A stretch of DNA of 64,000 bases from Anatilimnocola floriformis (GTDB lineage Bacteria; Planctomycetota; Planctomycetia; Pirellulales; Pirellulaceae), in the NCBI RefSeq assembly GCF_024256385.1, contig NZ_JAMLFW010000001.1, forward strand, positions 806,001 through 870,000. Reading direction: 5' to 3'. Under the pieces are notes generated by a model. It searched no databases, was not told where the DNA came from, and saw nothing but the letters and a program-made list of their open reading frames with translations. Made by a program: the position numbers and the translations under genes. This document shows positions 41,901 to 50,588 of this stretch, piece by piece; positions within the stretch are counted from its first letter, which is position 1, and every line of letters starts with the position of its first letter.

Positions 41901-42795
41901 AGCCTGGACCATCAGGGCCATCGCCAGTCACAAAGACTTCGCCGTTGAGAGCGAGAATGCCTTGGCAACTTTTCACCTTGTCGCAGTAGGTGCGAACCTT
42001 GTCGAACTGCTTGTCGCCGTTGCTGTCGAAGACCATCAGCAGCGGGCCACCTTCGCGCGAAACCAGCAGGTTGCCGAATTCGTTGAACGTGCAGGCAATC
42101 AGCGAGCCCACCTGATCACCAGTCATCAACTGTTGAACTTCAAACTCCGGCGAGATGTCGAAACGCTCATTGCGATGCACTTCGGCAGCGACGGGCGCTT
42201 CTTCACGACGATCCCAAGGAGCCGTCGCGCCAAGCAGTCCAAACGAAGTAGCCGATTCCCAAGCGCGGTCGGAATAGAGCGCGGTGTTCCACAGCGGGAA
42301 CGGCCGCAGCTGCGTCTTCCAGGTTTCGTCGGTCGAAAACGATTTCCAGCCAGCTCCCTTTTCCTTCACCGTCAAGCGAACGACGAGGGCAGCCGAGCCG
42401 GATGTTTTATTCGTCACGCGAACGGCGACCACATTGGGGCCGCGAACCAACGACTTGGTAATTTCGTATTCATCGAGCTTGCGCGTCGATTCGCCGTTGC
42501 CGATCCGCTTGCCGTTGACGAACAGTTCGTACTGATCATCGGCGGCGATCGCGAGAGTCGCGGCTTCAGGATCTTTCAAGGTGAAGGATTTGCGGAAGTG
42601 GCAATCGGTCCGCTCGGGGACCGAGTCCTTCTTATGGGCCGGCGTCCAGATCCATTGCGCTTCGCCTGCCATCTCTTGAGCGCGCGCGTGATTCGGGATC
42701 AGGCTCAACGCCAGAAATTGCGTGGCCAAAGCACAGATCGCTAGCGCGCGAAAACTGCGTTGCCCAGCGACCGCTGCACGGTTCCATCCGTTCAT
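38953..42795 (-). CDS. Large secreted planctomycete-type cytochrome c / propeller / HEAT protein
   Basis: The 1280-residue protein starts at ATG 42795 with a signal peptide (ALAICALATQFLALSLIPNHARA). The order of domains is: a galactose-binding-like domain (about 45-170, ELFVNGKRIGNGE), a membrane-bound-dehydrogenase-type propeller (about 200-600, e.g. CTFNEFGNLLVSREGG and GGYRNPYDLC-like GGFRNPYDLCFNREGE), HEAT-like repeats (about 640-1000), and a C-terminal haem-binding domain with CAKCH near residue 1145 and candidate distal Met residues later. This is the PVC-type haem-binding architecture, thought to work in extracytoplasmic carbohydrate oxidation, but its substrate is not established. 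Confidence 0.92.
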   Translation of the reverse strand: MNGWNRAAVAGQRSFRALAICALATQFLALSLIPNHARAQEMAGEAQWIWTPAHKKDSVPERTDCHFRKSFTLKDPEAATLAIAADDQYELFVNGKRIGNGESTRKLDEYEITKSLVRGPNVVAVRVTNKTSGSAALVVRLTVKEKGAGWKSFSTDETWKTQLRPFPLWNTALYSDRAWESATSFGLLGATAPWDRREEAPVAAEVHRNERFDISPEFEVQQLMTGDQVGSLIACTFNEFGNLLVSREGGPLLMVFDSNGDKQFDKVRTYCDKVKSCQGILALNGEVFVTGDGPDGPGLYRCGDRDRDGLLEDVKTIMKLPTENPEHGGHGIVLGPDGLIYVMLGNHVQLPQGTDTGSPHRDFYEGDLVGPKYEDPTGHATGIKAPGAVVIRTDPVGSGIQIVAGGFRNPYDLCFNREGEIFVHDADMESDEGLPWYRPTRLTHVLPGGEYGWRSGWSKWPEYYIDSLPATLDTGKGSPTGIVAYNHHMFPLRYHGAIFTADWSQGKITALKMKHNGASYQATPEIFLQGNPLNVTDLDVGPDGALYFVTGGRGTSGGVYCVKWRGQVPEQISNVGTGLSAVIRQPQIGSAWARQNVAALKKQLGPEWNPSIIGVAQSAANPANYRLQALDLMQLYGPEPTPELLLQLSNEQNEVVRAKAAQLMGLHPSEDGHVRLIEMLDDNDRFVRRSACEALSRGDQAPPVDKLLKMLASDDRYESWSARRLLERMPVATWKKKVLEAPGHRLLVQGGLALMIAHPTKEHAIEVVQQVQKHMQTFVSDGDFIDLLRLSQVAISRGEVPSDEIVGFRRLLSEEFPSGEPTMNRELVRLLVGLQDTSVTPRYLEYLKSGVTDADKLHVAMHLRFIETGWTPEQRLELLKFYEQANAKKGGGSYARYIINATRDFAKTMTESEARVVLAQGSDMPNSALGALYTLPEQLDETTLQSLIELDTKLADRQGDAFQRLKVGIVAVMSRSADDASYAYLRKVWERDPDRRQAIAVGLSQKPEGDNWPYLVRSLPTLEVNAAREVLGKLATVAQAPEEVDPYRHVILLGLKMREKGSDPAIELLEFWTGEELGKDEETPVKLAAWQKWFTEKYPDQPEAVIPAQPDAKYTFDALYTYLNGDEAEKAVATRGADIFVKAQCAKCHRFGDKGESMGPDLTTLSSRFTKREILESIYYPSLHISSQYQAKTILTTDGKTFSGIVAPGAGGETVVLTNTGARITFPAATVEEIKPSKVSAMPSGLLETLTPEEIADLMAYLQRHNKTGIARRPLEKLDR

Positions 42796-43274
42796 GGCAA
42801 ACTCGCCGTCGATTTCGACGACGCCCTGATCATGGTCCACCTGGCGGGGCAGACCGACATCCCTGTCTTAAAATGTCACCCCAGCAATCGGGGCACACGC
42901 GGCCACCATAGCAAAACTGGCGAGAATCGGACAATGGCGAAATATGAAGCAGACGCCGTTCGCGCCTCGTGCCACTGGGGCTCAACGGCCAGCACTTATA
43001 CAACACTCTCGTGCGAAAATCGAATGGTCTGTAACTGCCGCAGCTGTCAACAGTTACGTTGAAAACGTCGGCCGAATTGCCGTTTTTTCACAACACGTTC
43101 AAAGCAACGGCTGGCCAGCACTTAGGCGCTTCGAGAAAGCCCGAACTTATTTTCCGGCAACAGCTTCGGTGAATCACTTCGGTGCTAACCATTGAAATCT
43201 TAGCGCGCCGGTCCACAACAGTCTCACAGCAACTCTAGGGCAGCCTTTGGTGAAAGTGTTGTAGACCTCCCCAA
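42796..43274. other. 479-base spacer, nothing recognised
   Basis: It lies between the starts and ends of two minus-strand genes. The only structure seen is a direct repeat GGCCAGCACTTA at about 42983-42994 and 43112-43123. No tRNA cloverleaf, open frame with ribosome binding site, or terminator was recognised. Confidence 0.5.
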
Positions 43275-44342
43275 TCACTCTGGCAATTTTGGGCCAAACA
43301 CTTGGATCCACAGGCCAAACATGGTGGTGGTGTTGAGCAGGAAGTGGGCGACGATGCCGGGGACGATCCGATGCGTCCGCTGATAAACGAAGCCAGTCGC
43401 GGCGCCAAAAATCAGCAGCGGAATCCAGGCCGGGCCGTGCGAATAATGCAGCAACGAAAAGACGATCGTGCTGGCAACAATCGCCAGCCAATCGCGGCGG
43501 GTGGGCGGCACTTGGTCACGAGGCTCGACGGCTGCTTCCGTTTCTTCCGTGGGTACAGGCGGTGCGTTGGGATTTTCCGCGAGCGGCTCTTTTTCAGGCC
43601 GTCGCTGAGCAGCCAGCTCTTGGGCGCTGAAGTTTTGCTCGCCGGTAACAAGTTCCGCGTACGTCGAGCGGCCTGAGCAACATTTCTCCAGCCAACCTTG
43701 CAGCAAGCCGCGGAATGCAAATTCCTCGATCAGCGGCGCGCTCACCGACGTGGCAATGATGGCGAGCGCAAAGAGCATCACGTCCTTCGACTCGGTCACG
43801 CTCTCGATCAGCGGATGGTCGTACTTCCACTCCAGGCCATACACCAGCGCAGCCTGCAAGGCGATCATCGGTAGATACATTCCCAGGAACGTAATCACGC
43901 CGATGCGCACGTCGTTGGCCAGATGTTGAACCGATAGGCCGAAATCGGCGAGGCTGGCTCCGTAACGTAGCACGATGAAGGCCAGCATCAGTCCGGCAAC
44001 AAGCGCTTTCACACCCGTATCGAGTGCGATCATCGTCTTCCACATCGGCAGCGAGCGCTCAGTCTCGTCAGTTGGCAAATTGGGTTCGAATTCTTCCACG
44101 GCTTCGTTGTCGACCGACGCAAATTGCTCCGAAACCGGTTTCACGATCGAGACCGCAGCGATCGAAACCACGATGTAGAGGACAAAGGTCAAACACAGGT
44201 CGACGAGCGACCACGGCACCGGCCGTCGCGATTCGCGCGGCAAGATGGGTTCCCCCTTCACGAGCCGCCAGATGAGCCAGCCCCAAACGACGAAGCCACC
44301 GAAAAAAAGGGTCAGCAGCAGCGAAGAATAGGCCTGCAACAT
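43275..44342 (-). CDS. CPBP family intramembrane metalloprotease
   Basis: The 355-residue polytopic membrane protein has the CPBP (Rce1/Abi) motifs: EEFAFRGLLQGWLEK for the EExxxR motif, SLLHYSHG for the second His motif, and HFLLNTTTM for the third. A 60-residue Glu/Pro-rich insertion (RPEKEPLAENPNAPPVPTEE) sits between the first and second motif. Such enzymes cleave within membranes or act on prenylated or bacteriocin-related substrates. ATG 44342 starts at MLQAYSSLLL; the frame is open further upstream inside pgsA, which is not coding. It begins five bases after pgsA. Confidence 0.88.
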   Translation of the reverse strand: MLQAYSSLLLTLFFGGFVVWGWLIWRLVKGEPILPRESRRPVPWSLVDLCLTFVLYIVVSIAAVSIVKPVSEQFASVDNEAVEEFEPNLPTDETERSLPMWKTMIALDTGVKALVAGLMLAFIVLRYGASLADFGLSVQHLANDVRIGVITFLGMYLPMIALQAALVYGLEWKYDHPLIESVTESKDVMLFALAIIATSVSAPLIEEFAFRGLLQGWLEKCCSGRSTYAELVTGEQNFSAQELAAQRRPEKEPLAENPNAPPVPTEETEAAVEPRDQVPPTRRDWLAIVASTIVFSLLHYSHGPAWIPLLIFGAATGFVYQRTHRIVPGIVAHFLLNTTTMFGLWIQVFGPKLPE

Positions 44343-44347
44343 GGCAC

Positions 44348-44974
44348 TTAGATTTTTCGCGCCGCGATCATGACGTATTCGAGGCCGGAGTAAATCGTGA
44401 TCGCAATCGCGCCCCAGGCCGACGCGATGAGCGTGTACTTCAGCCAATCTTCGACCGGCAGCGTGTCTTTGTAGATTGCCAAATGTCGCAGCACGAGCAG
44501 GCTCGCCACAACGGCGATGCATTGCACAACCATCTTGATCTTCCCGGCCCACTTCGCCGAAAAATCGCCGCCGCTCCCTTCGATGACGCTACGCAGCGCG
44601 GTGACGAGCATCTCGCGCCCCATCACGACCGTGGCCATCCACGCAGTGATGCCGGAGTTCTGCTCCGCCGCTAGAAAGATAAACGTGCCGCAGATAATGA
44701 TCTTGTCGACGAATGGATCGAGCACGCGGCCAAGCTTGGTCACTTCACCGTACTTGCGGGCCCAATACCCATCGGCCCAATCGGTGCCGGCAGCGATCAG
44801 AAAAACCACGAGGGCCGCCGTAAACTGTTGCAGCGGAATCAAGGCGAAGACCGCAATCGACAGCACCAGCCGCGCCATCGTAATGACGTTCGGCACGTTC
44901 CAAATGACGTTTTCCTTCGCCGTGGCAGAGACGGCGACCTTGTGCGCGGGAGAGGATTTTTTCTTGCTTGTCAT
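44348..44974 (-). CDS. pgsA: CDP-diacylglycerol--glycerol-3-phosphate 3-phosphatidyltransferase
   Basis: The enzyme forms phosphatidylglycerol phosphate in the inner membrane. The 208-residue protein has the full CDP-alcohol phosphotransferase motif DWADGYWAR, eight residues, GRVLDPFVD, with the catalytic Asp residues at the expected spacing. Four or more helices are visible. The N-terminal 20 residues (MTSKKKSSPAHKVAVSA) are charged. A closely related family, phosphatidylserine synthase, cannot be fully excluded, but the residues around the motif fit PgsA. It lies between the Gfo/Idh and CPBP genes with gaps of 5-6 bases. Confidence 0.9.
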   Translation of the reverse strand: MTSKKKSSPAHKVAVSATAKENVIWNVPNVITMARLVLSIAVFALIPLQQFTAALVVFLIAAGTDWADGYWARKYGEVTKLGRVLDPFVDKIIICGTFIFLAAEQNSGITAWMATVVMGREMLVTALRSVIEGSGGDFSAKWAGKIKMVVQCIAVVASLLVLRHLAIYKDTLPVEDWLKYTLIASAWGAIAITIYSGLEYVMIAARKI

Positions 44975-44980
44975 CGCGCG

Positions 44981-46018
44981 TTACTTGGCTTCTTCGACGA
45001 AATTGGGCAGCACCATTCGTTTGCCCAAATAATAACTCTCCCGCGCAGCGATCACGACCGACAGCGCGCGGTAGGCGTCTTCCAGATCATTCACCTTCCG
45101 CAGCAAACTCGTCACACTGCGATAAAACTGCATCAGCAGGTGTTCGCCAACCGGACGTTCGCTATCGAGCGATTCCAGGTGCCGGCCGGCTTCGTCGAAC
45201 CAGGTCAGACTCGATGGCAAATCGATAAACGCCATGCCTCGCTCACAGCACACCTGCAAGGCGGCCGGCGTGCGGAACGAAACGGCTTCGGGCCAGGAAG
45301 AGGGAAAGTAACGGCCACAACTGATTTGCGCGACTGGCCCGGCGCCCACTTGGCCGTGCGGCGAGAAGTCGAGGCTCATCATCTGATAGTCATCGCCATC
45401 CGGCTGACCGGTCAGGCTGTGACGAATGCCGACGACCGAGGTTGGCTCGAGGCCGGCGACATAACGGCACCAGTCGACTTGTTCGATCATCTCGCGCCCC
45501 ATCGTTGGGCAATGCCGCATCGGCTTGCGATTGGCGCCGGCGGGTTCGACCGACGACCGACGATGACAGAAGATGAGTCTCGGTTTGCCGAGCCGCGTGG
45601 CGATGAGTTCTTTGAGTCGCAGCGTGGCCGGTGCCAGCCGCCGCGGAAACTCGGCCATGAAGGCGATGCCGGCTTCTTCGACCCGCTTCTTGAGCATCGA
45701 CGCTTCTTCGGGCGAATCGATATCGAGGGCCGCGCCGCAGTAGACGCTTTTGCCATGATCGCAAGCCGCGAGAATCGGCAGCGTGCCATACCAGGCCGGC
45801 GACAGAATCATCACCACATCGATGTCGCTGCGAGCGCACAGAGCCCGAAAGCCGTCCATTTCCTCGGCGCGAAAGTCCTTCGCGGCCTGCTCGGCGAGAT
45901 GGGCCACTTCGCAGCAGATGGCACGGATTTCGAAGCGATCGGAGAGAGCCCGCAGGGCATGCCGATGCCGGCTTTCCCACGCGTCACCCAGCCCGACAAT
46001 CCCGACTCGAAGTTTCAT
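44981..46018 (-). CDS. Gfo/Idh/MocA family oxidoreductase
   Basis: The 345-residue cytosolic enzyme has an N-terminal Rossmann fold (LRVGIVGLGDAWESRH, with GLGDAW in place of the more usual GxGxxG) and a C-terminal Gfo/Idh substrate domain. AEFPRRLAPATLRLKEL shows the conserved Arg/Lys region. Family members oxidise sugars or inositols with NAD(P). It is the first gene of a tight three-gene unit with pgsA and the CPBP protease. The functional link is unclear. Confidence 0.85.
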   Translation of the reverse strand: MKLRVGIVGLGDAWESRHRHALRALSDRFEIRAICCEVAHLAEQAAKDFRAEEMDGFRALCARSDIDVVMILSPAWYGTLPILAACDHGKSVYCGAALDIDSPEEASMLKKRVEEAGIAFMAEFPRRLAPATLRLKELIATRLGKPRLIFCHRRSSVEPAGANRKPMRHCPTMGREMIEQVDWCRYVAGLEPTSVVGIRHSLTGQPDGDDYQMMSLDFSPHGQVGAGPVAQISCGRYFPSSWPEAVSFRTPAALQVCCERGMAFIDLPSSLTWFDEAGRHLESLDSERPVGEHLLMQFYRSVTSLLRKVNDLEDAYRALSVVIAARESYYLGKRMVLPNFVEEAK

Positions 46019-46214
46019 GCTCGCTCAACTGTTCCAGTTCGATTTTGATCGCCGCCCACGTAGCTGTCAGTATAAGTGCACTAACAGCGCTTGTCTGCTT
46101 GCTTGGCGGGAAAGGGTCCCTTGGAGAGGGCGCGAGGGTGGGAGTGCGGGAGGGAGCGTTGGACAATCGTGAAATCGTCTTTAATCGCGCACTCTCTCCC
46201 TCGCACTCTCTCGG

Positions 46215-47408
46215 CTACTCCGCCGGTTCGCACTTCTCAAAGACCAGCGGTTCATGATCGAGCGGGTCGGCGATGCGGATGGCGAGGTTGCCGCGGAGCA
46301 GGTCATCGATGACGCTGCCGACGACTTGGGCCCGCCAGCCAGTGGCGAGCAGGGGGATTTCGCCGGGCTCGAAACCGCCGAGTTCCAGGCGATAAGCGAT
46401 TAGATCGCGGACGTCTTGCGCGGTGCCGGCCAGGTTCGGCGCGACTTGGGCCGAACGGCAGATGCTGCCCAGCGCGGTGCTGAGAAACTGACCGAGCAAG
46501 TTGAGCTGCGGCCGGCTGCTGCGACGTTCGGTTTTCGGCAGTTCCTCGTCAGGCAGAGCCATCGCACGATCGACACAGGCGCCGATCTTCGGCAGATGTC
46601 GGAGGACTTCGCCTCGTTCCATGCCGCGAACGGCCCGCATGCGTTTGGGATCGGACGTTTGGCGCTTGGCGAGTTCCAGCAGCAGGTCGTCGCGAAGGAT
46701 GCGCCGCGTTGGAATGTTGCGGCGTTCCCCTTCATCGTCGCGCCAGGTCCAAAGCTCGCGAACAATGGCCAGGGCCCGCGGGTTCATGCCGGACAAACCG
46801 CCGATCCGTCGCCACTTTTCGCCCGACTCCGACCGCTCCATGTCGTCTTGCCAGTCGTTGAGTTCGGTCGTGACCCAGTCGAGCCGGCCCAGTTCGTTCA
46901 GCCGCGAGTGGAGCACGCTGCGAATCGACTGCAGATCGACGACATCCTGCAAACCATATTCGATTTGACGCGGCGACAGCGGGCGGCGTCGCCAATCGGT
47001 GCGGGTTTCGTCTTTCGACAGGCTTTTGCCGAGCAGTTTTTGCACCAGCGTGCCGTACGAAGCCGGATATTCCAGCCCCATCATGCCAGCCGCGAGTTGC
47101 ACGTCGAACCAGTTCGTGGGGCGTCGTCCCAGGGCTCGCAGGCAAAAGCGAAACTCTTCCCGTCCTGCATGGACGAGCGTTTCTTTGCCGGGCCGCGTGA
47201 GGAGCTCCCAAAACGGGCTCAGATCGCTGAATTCCAGCGGATCGATGATCCCCAGATGGCCATCGGCGGCGACTTGCACCAGGCACAATTCGGGTAGATA
47301 CGTATCTTCGGAGACGAACTCCGTATCGAAAGCGATGATCTCTGCATCGGCAATCACCTGGCAGAAATCGCGCAGGTGTTGCTGCGAAGTAATGTATTCG
47401 TACCGCAC
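46215..47408 (-). CDS. rnd: Ribonuclease D
   Basis: The 397-residue 3'-5' exoribonuclease matures tRNA and other stable RNA 3' ends. The DEDD exonuclease domain spans about 1-205, with D28 and E30 in AFDTEFVSED, the second Asp in NWFDVQLAAGMMG and the third Asp with Tyr in QIEYGLQDVVDL. An HRDC domain (ARDGxL-like WRDDEGERRNIPTRRILRDD) follows at about 210-300. The length matches RNase D of other bacteria. The 196-base spacer downstream has a loose GA/CT-rich inverted repeat (around 46138-46210). Confidence 0.92.
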   Translation of the reverse strand: MRYEYITSQQHLRDFCQVIADAEIIAFDTEFVSEDTYLPELCLVQVAADGHLGIIDPLEFSDLSPFWELLTRPGKETLVHAGREEFRFCLRALGRRPTNWFDVQLAAGMMGLEYPASYGTLVQKLLGKSLSKDETRTDWRRRPLSPRQIEYGLQDVVDLQSIRSVLHSRLNELGRLDWVTTELNDWQDDMERSESGEKWRRIGGLSGMNPRALAIVRELWTWRDDEGERRNIPTRRILRDDLLLELAKRQTSDPKRMRAVRGMERGEVLRHLPKIGACVDRAMALPDEELPKTERRSSRPQLNLLGQFLSTALGSICRSAQVAPNLAGTAQDVRDLIAYRLELGGFEPGEIPLLATGWRAQVVGSVIDDLLRGNLAIRIADPLDHEPLVFEKCEPAE

Positions 47409-47523
47409 GCGAACTCGCTGCTTACCTATTGCCGCCTGCCACGAAGATTCCTAACCGCCTAGGGGTAATGTAGCTCACAAAGGGTTGTGAGGCGAGGGGA
47501 AGTGCCGCAGATGTGGCGGTTCG

Positions 47524-49845
47524 TCAGCGAAGCTCGGGAAGGGGCGGCGGCGAAACCGGAGGTTGCGGCCCAAACACGGCGAGCTTCACGCCTGTTGTGA
47601 TCAACAATTTGTCTCCCGCGACGAGCAGATTTCCACCAGTCAGGCCGCGCGGTACGAGCGGAATTTCCTTGAGCAGCGGCGGAGCGATTTCATTGCCGCG
47701 GCGCGCGGGCTGAGTGCCGAAGATGAGAATGTTCTCCCGCGTCGGCCACCAGACCTGATCGCCGACGATCACTCCTTGGCCTAATCCGCGCGGCGAAGTG
47801 GCCGCGGACGAAGCATCGGGCCGGCCGGCCGTGTATTGCGTGAGAAGGGCACCGCTACGGGCATCGATCCAATAAACGCGATCGCCGGCCGCGATCAGTG
47901 TATTGTCGCGCACGCCGAGCAAGGTCGTAGCATCGGCGGCTACTCCGGCTGCCGTTTGCCAGCGGATTTGGCCGCTCAGAGCATCGAGCGAAATGATTCG
48001 GTCGCAGTCCTGCGGCGCGACGATGATCTGATCGCCGGCGGCGAGACACGGATTGAGATCGCGAAAGAAAACGCTGTCGCCACTGTCATCGCTGCGGAAG
48101 AGAGAGCGCGGATAAGTGACGACCCACCTCACTTTGCCCGATGCCGCTTCGACACAGCCGATGGCGCCGGCGTTGGTGTTGCAATAGATGTGGCCGTGTG
48201 CGCTCGTCAGCAGCAAGCCGCTGATTTCGTCGAGATTGCCGCCGCCAACGGCAGCTGCCGAAGCGATGCGCGTGCGAAACCGCAGCCTGCCAGTCGGCCG
48301 GGCATCGTCATCGTCGTCATTCAGCGGCGCGAAGGTCGTGGATAATTCGTAACAGGCAACATAAATCTGCGAGCGCGAGCCTTCGGCGTGACGCATGGCG
48401 ACATAGAGCGCGCCGTCGTGAATCAGCGGCGCGCCTTCGAACGACCACTCGGCAGATTCAGGCCGAATGGGAAAACCGCTGAGGGGTTTCCCTTCGGCGG
48501 CCAGATCGACACCGAGAAGCCAGCCTTGATCTTTCGCCAGCAACCGCTCGACCCGCCGGGAACGCGGCAACGTGACGGGCGAACCCATCCGCGTAAAGGC
48601 CTTGTCGCCGCTCACCGTGAGCGTGTACCGGGCGACACCGACGTGGCGGGACATATCGGAGTGAACGTCGTTGATTTCGCCTAGCGTGCCGTCGTCCATC
48701 GGCGGATCGGTCATCCGCGATGCGCCACGCGGATTGCCGACGCGCCAACGCAGCGCGCCTGTCGTCAGATCGAAGGCCGCGAGATAAGAATCGCCACGAC
48801 TGTCGACGCGGACGAGGACATCGTTTTTCCACACGAGCGGAAAATAGGCGGCCAGCGACTTCATATCGTCGGCGACGCGCAACCGGCCCGCGCCGATCAC
48901 GTCGCGATCGGAAGTGAGGCGGGGCAGGGGAGTGGTCCAGAGTGGCTTGCCGGCCGGATCGGGCGCGGGCTGCGCACTGAAGATGCCGTTGCGCTCGGCC
49001 GTACCGCCCCAAGTGAAGGGCAGGGGAGGGGAGGGCCGCGCCGGCCAGGCCTTGGCTTGTTCGGCGAAGGCTGTGAGGAGTTCGGCATACTTACCGCGCC
49101 GACCGCCGATGACTCCCTCGTCGTCGGTGTGTACCGCGCGAAACCGTTTCAGTTCTGCTTCGGCTCGTTCCGTTTCGCTGTTTAAGATCGAAACCAGAAC
49201 CAGCCGTGCTTGAACGTCGGCAGAGGGCAGATCGCTGTCGGGATAATAAGGACTCATCTCGCCTTTGACAGGCGTGCGAAAGCCGAGACCCGTGCGCTCC
49301 CACCAATAGCGGGCCGCGGTCAGATCGCCACGCGACAGAGCTTCGTCGCCGAGTGAGAAAGCGGCGTCGTCTCCCCAGCGACTGGCCCAGGCTTCGTCGA
49401 TCACGCGGCGAAGGAGCGCCGGCTGATGCTGCTGCCGGCCGTCGTTCAGCCAGCGCTCGGCAAGAGGATCGACCAGTCGCCGATACGCAGCGAGCGCTTC
49501 CGGCGCTTCGCTGGCAAGCGCCGCCAATCGCCAATGGCAATACTCGCGCACTGGTACATGCCAGATGGGTTGATTCGCTGGTTGTCCAGCACGAGGATCG
49601 CGCTGCACTTTGATAAGCCGCCCACCGTCATTCTCGAGCACACGGCGAATGGCTTCGACGGCTTCGTCGTATTGTTTCTGAGCGAGGAGTTGCCGGGCAT
49701 TTTCCAGATGAGCGCTGCCGGCCGCATCGATGAGTTGCAGTTCCGCCGTAGCAAGATCGGTAGGGCCGGGAAAAATCTGGCCGCGAGCCATTTCGCCGGT
49801 GCAAACCAAGATGCCAACGGCGAACAGAAGTAAGCGAGCGCGCAT
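47524..49845 (-). CDS. Secreted outer-membrane-assembly-like PQQ propeller protein
   Basis: The 773-residue protein has a signal peptide (LLLFAVGILVCTGEMARG). Residues about 40-260 are helix-rich with TPR-like text (LENARQLLAQKQYDEAVEAIRRVL), and from about 270 a PQQ-like propeller follows (LTTGALRWRVGNPRG, DALSGQIRWQTAAGV). No dehydrogenase signature was found. It follows the 63-residue membrane protein gene after 3 bases, so the two are translationally linked and probably act together in the envelope. Confidence 0.82.
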   Translation of the reverse strand: MRARLLLFAVGILVCTGEMARGQIFPGPTDLATAELQLIDAAGSAHLENARQLLAQKQYDEAVEAIRRVLENDGGRLIKVQRDPRAGQPANQPIWHVPVREYCHWRLAALASEAPEALAAYRRLVDPLAERWLNDGRQQHQPALLRRVIDEAWASRWGDDAAFSLGDEALSRGDLTAARYWWERTGLGFRTPVKGEMSPYYPDSDLPSADVQARLVLVSILNSETERAEAELKRFRAVHTDDEGVIGGRRGKYAELLTAFAEQAKAWPARPSPPLPFTWGGTAERNGIFSAQPAPDPAGKPLWTTPLPRLTSDRDVIGAGRLRVADDMKSLAAYFPLVWKNDVLVRVDSRGDSYLAAFDLTTGALRWRVGNPRGASRMTDPPMDDGTLGEINDVHSDMSRHVGVARYTLTVSGDKAFTRMGSPVTLPRSRRVERLLAKDQGWLLGVDLAAEGKPLSGFPIRPESAEWSFEGAPLIHDGALYVAMRHAEGSRSQIYVACYELSTTFAPLNDDDDDARPTGRLRFRTRIASAAAVGGGNLDEISGLLLTSAHGHIYCNTNAGAIGCVEAASGKVRWVVTYPRSLFRSDDSGDSVFFRDLNPCLAAGDQIIVAPQDCDRIISLDALSGQIRWQTAAGVAADATTLLGVRDNTLIAAGDRVYWIDARSGALLTQYTAGRPDASSAATSPRGLGQGVIVGDQVWWPTRENILIFGTQPARRGNEIAPPLLKEIPLVPRGLTGGNLLVAGDKLLITTGVKLAVFGPQPPVSPPPLPELR

Positions 49846-49848
49846 GGT

Positions 49849-50040
49849 TCATCCCACCCGCGGACTGCCATAGCCTTCCACCACGCGACCCACGCCGAAG
49901 AGAGCGATGCCGAAGAGCATCATGAGCAGCATGACGCTCAGGCTATTGGCCCGCATCGCCGACGTGATTTGCATCAGCATTGACGCGGGGAGGAGCATCA
50001 GAGCCAACACTTGCATCGATTTGCCGAGGTTTCGCAACAT
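49849..50040 (-). CDS. 63-residue two-helix membrane protein
   Basis: The small protein has two hydrophobic segments, MQVLALMLLPASMLMQI and SLSVMLLMMLFGIALFGVGRVV, joined by a short polar loop, and a C-terminal GYGSPRVG. It is Met- and Leu-rich. It lies 3 bases before the PQQ propeller gene on the same strand, supporting a real coding gene. I recognise no named family. Confidence 0.75.
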   Translation of the reverse strand: MLRNLGKSMQVLALMLLPASMLMQITSAMRANSLSVMLLMMLFGIALFGVGRVVEGYGSPRVG

Positions 50041-50104
50041 GCTTCAATCGTAGTGGGAGCGAGGGCCGTTCACAATCGCCGCACAAATGGCGAGCGAAAA
50101 CAAC

Positions 50105-50110
50105 TATAAT
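50105..50110 (+). promoter_or_regulatory. -10 box (TATAAT) for the DUF983 gene
   Basis: A consensus TATAAT lies 37 bases before ATG 50147, inside the longer open frame that begins at 50087. If it is the promoter, the shorter start must be the real one. No good -35 is seen. Confidence 0.5.
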
Positions 50111-50146
50111 CGCATTTTACTCGCACCTCTCACCACCCTCCCTCGA

Positions 50147-50506
50147 ATGTCCCGCTACTGGAAACTGGTCGGCCGCGCCCTTCGCCTCAAATGCCCGCTC
50201 TGCGGTCAGGGTTCGCTCTTCAAGGGCTGGTTCTCGATGAACCAGAACTGCCCCAACTGCGGCGTGAAGTTCGAACGCGAGCCAGGCTTTTTCCTTGGCT
50301 CGATCTACATCAACTATGGCATCACGGCGGTCGTCACTACGGTTCTATACCTGGTGATGATGTTCACCAACTGGCGCTCAACGATCGAGCAAATGGTGAT
50401 CGCCGTGGCGGTCGCCATCATTCTGCCGATGCTGCTGCATCGCCACGCCCGCGCGCTGTGGGCGGGCTTTGATCAGTGGCATGATCCGCGCGATGGCGAA
50501 GTTTAG
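50147..50506 (+). CDS. DUF983 family membrane protein
   Basis: The 119-residue protein has two CPxCG metal-binding knuckles, CPLCGQGSLFKGW and CPNCGVKFEREPG, followed by two membrane segments (NYGITAVVTTVLYLVMMF and MVIAVAVAIILPMLLH). This is the DUF983 layout, of unknown function and often near cytochrome oxidase genes, which are absent here. The start at ATG 50147 agrees with a TATAAT box at 50105. Confidence 0.9.
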   Translation: MSRYWKLVGRALRLKCPLCGQGSLFKGWFSMNQNCPNCGVKFEREPGFFLGSIYINYGITAVVTTVLYLVMMFTNWRSTIEQMVIAVAVAIILPMLLHRHARALWAGFDQWHDPRDGEV

Positions 50507-50588
50507 GAAACGCCGCAGCGTCATCAATCGAGGAGTTGTCTCAGCTGCTCTTCGGCGGAAATCGCAAATTCCAAAGTGACGCAAACGC

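Noticed and set aside
41233-42744. 503-codon plus-strand open frame
   Set aside because: Antisense to the large cytochrome protein, no ribosome binding site or recognisable fold.
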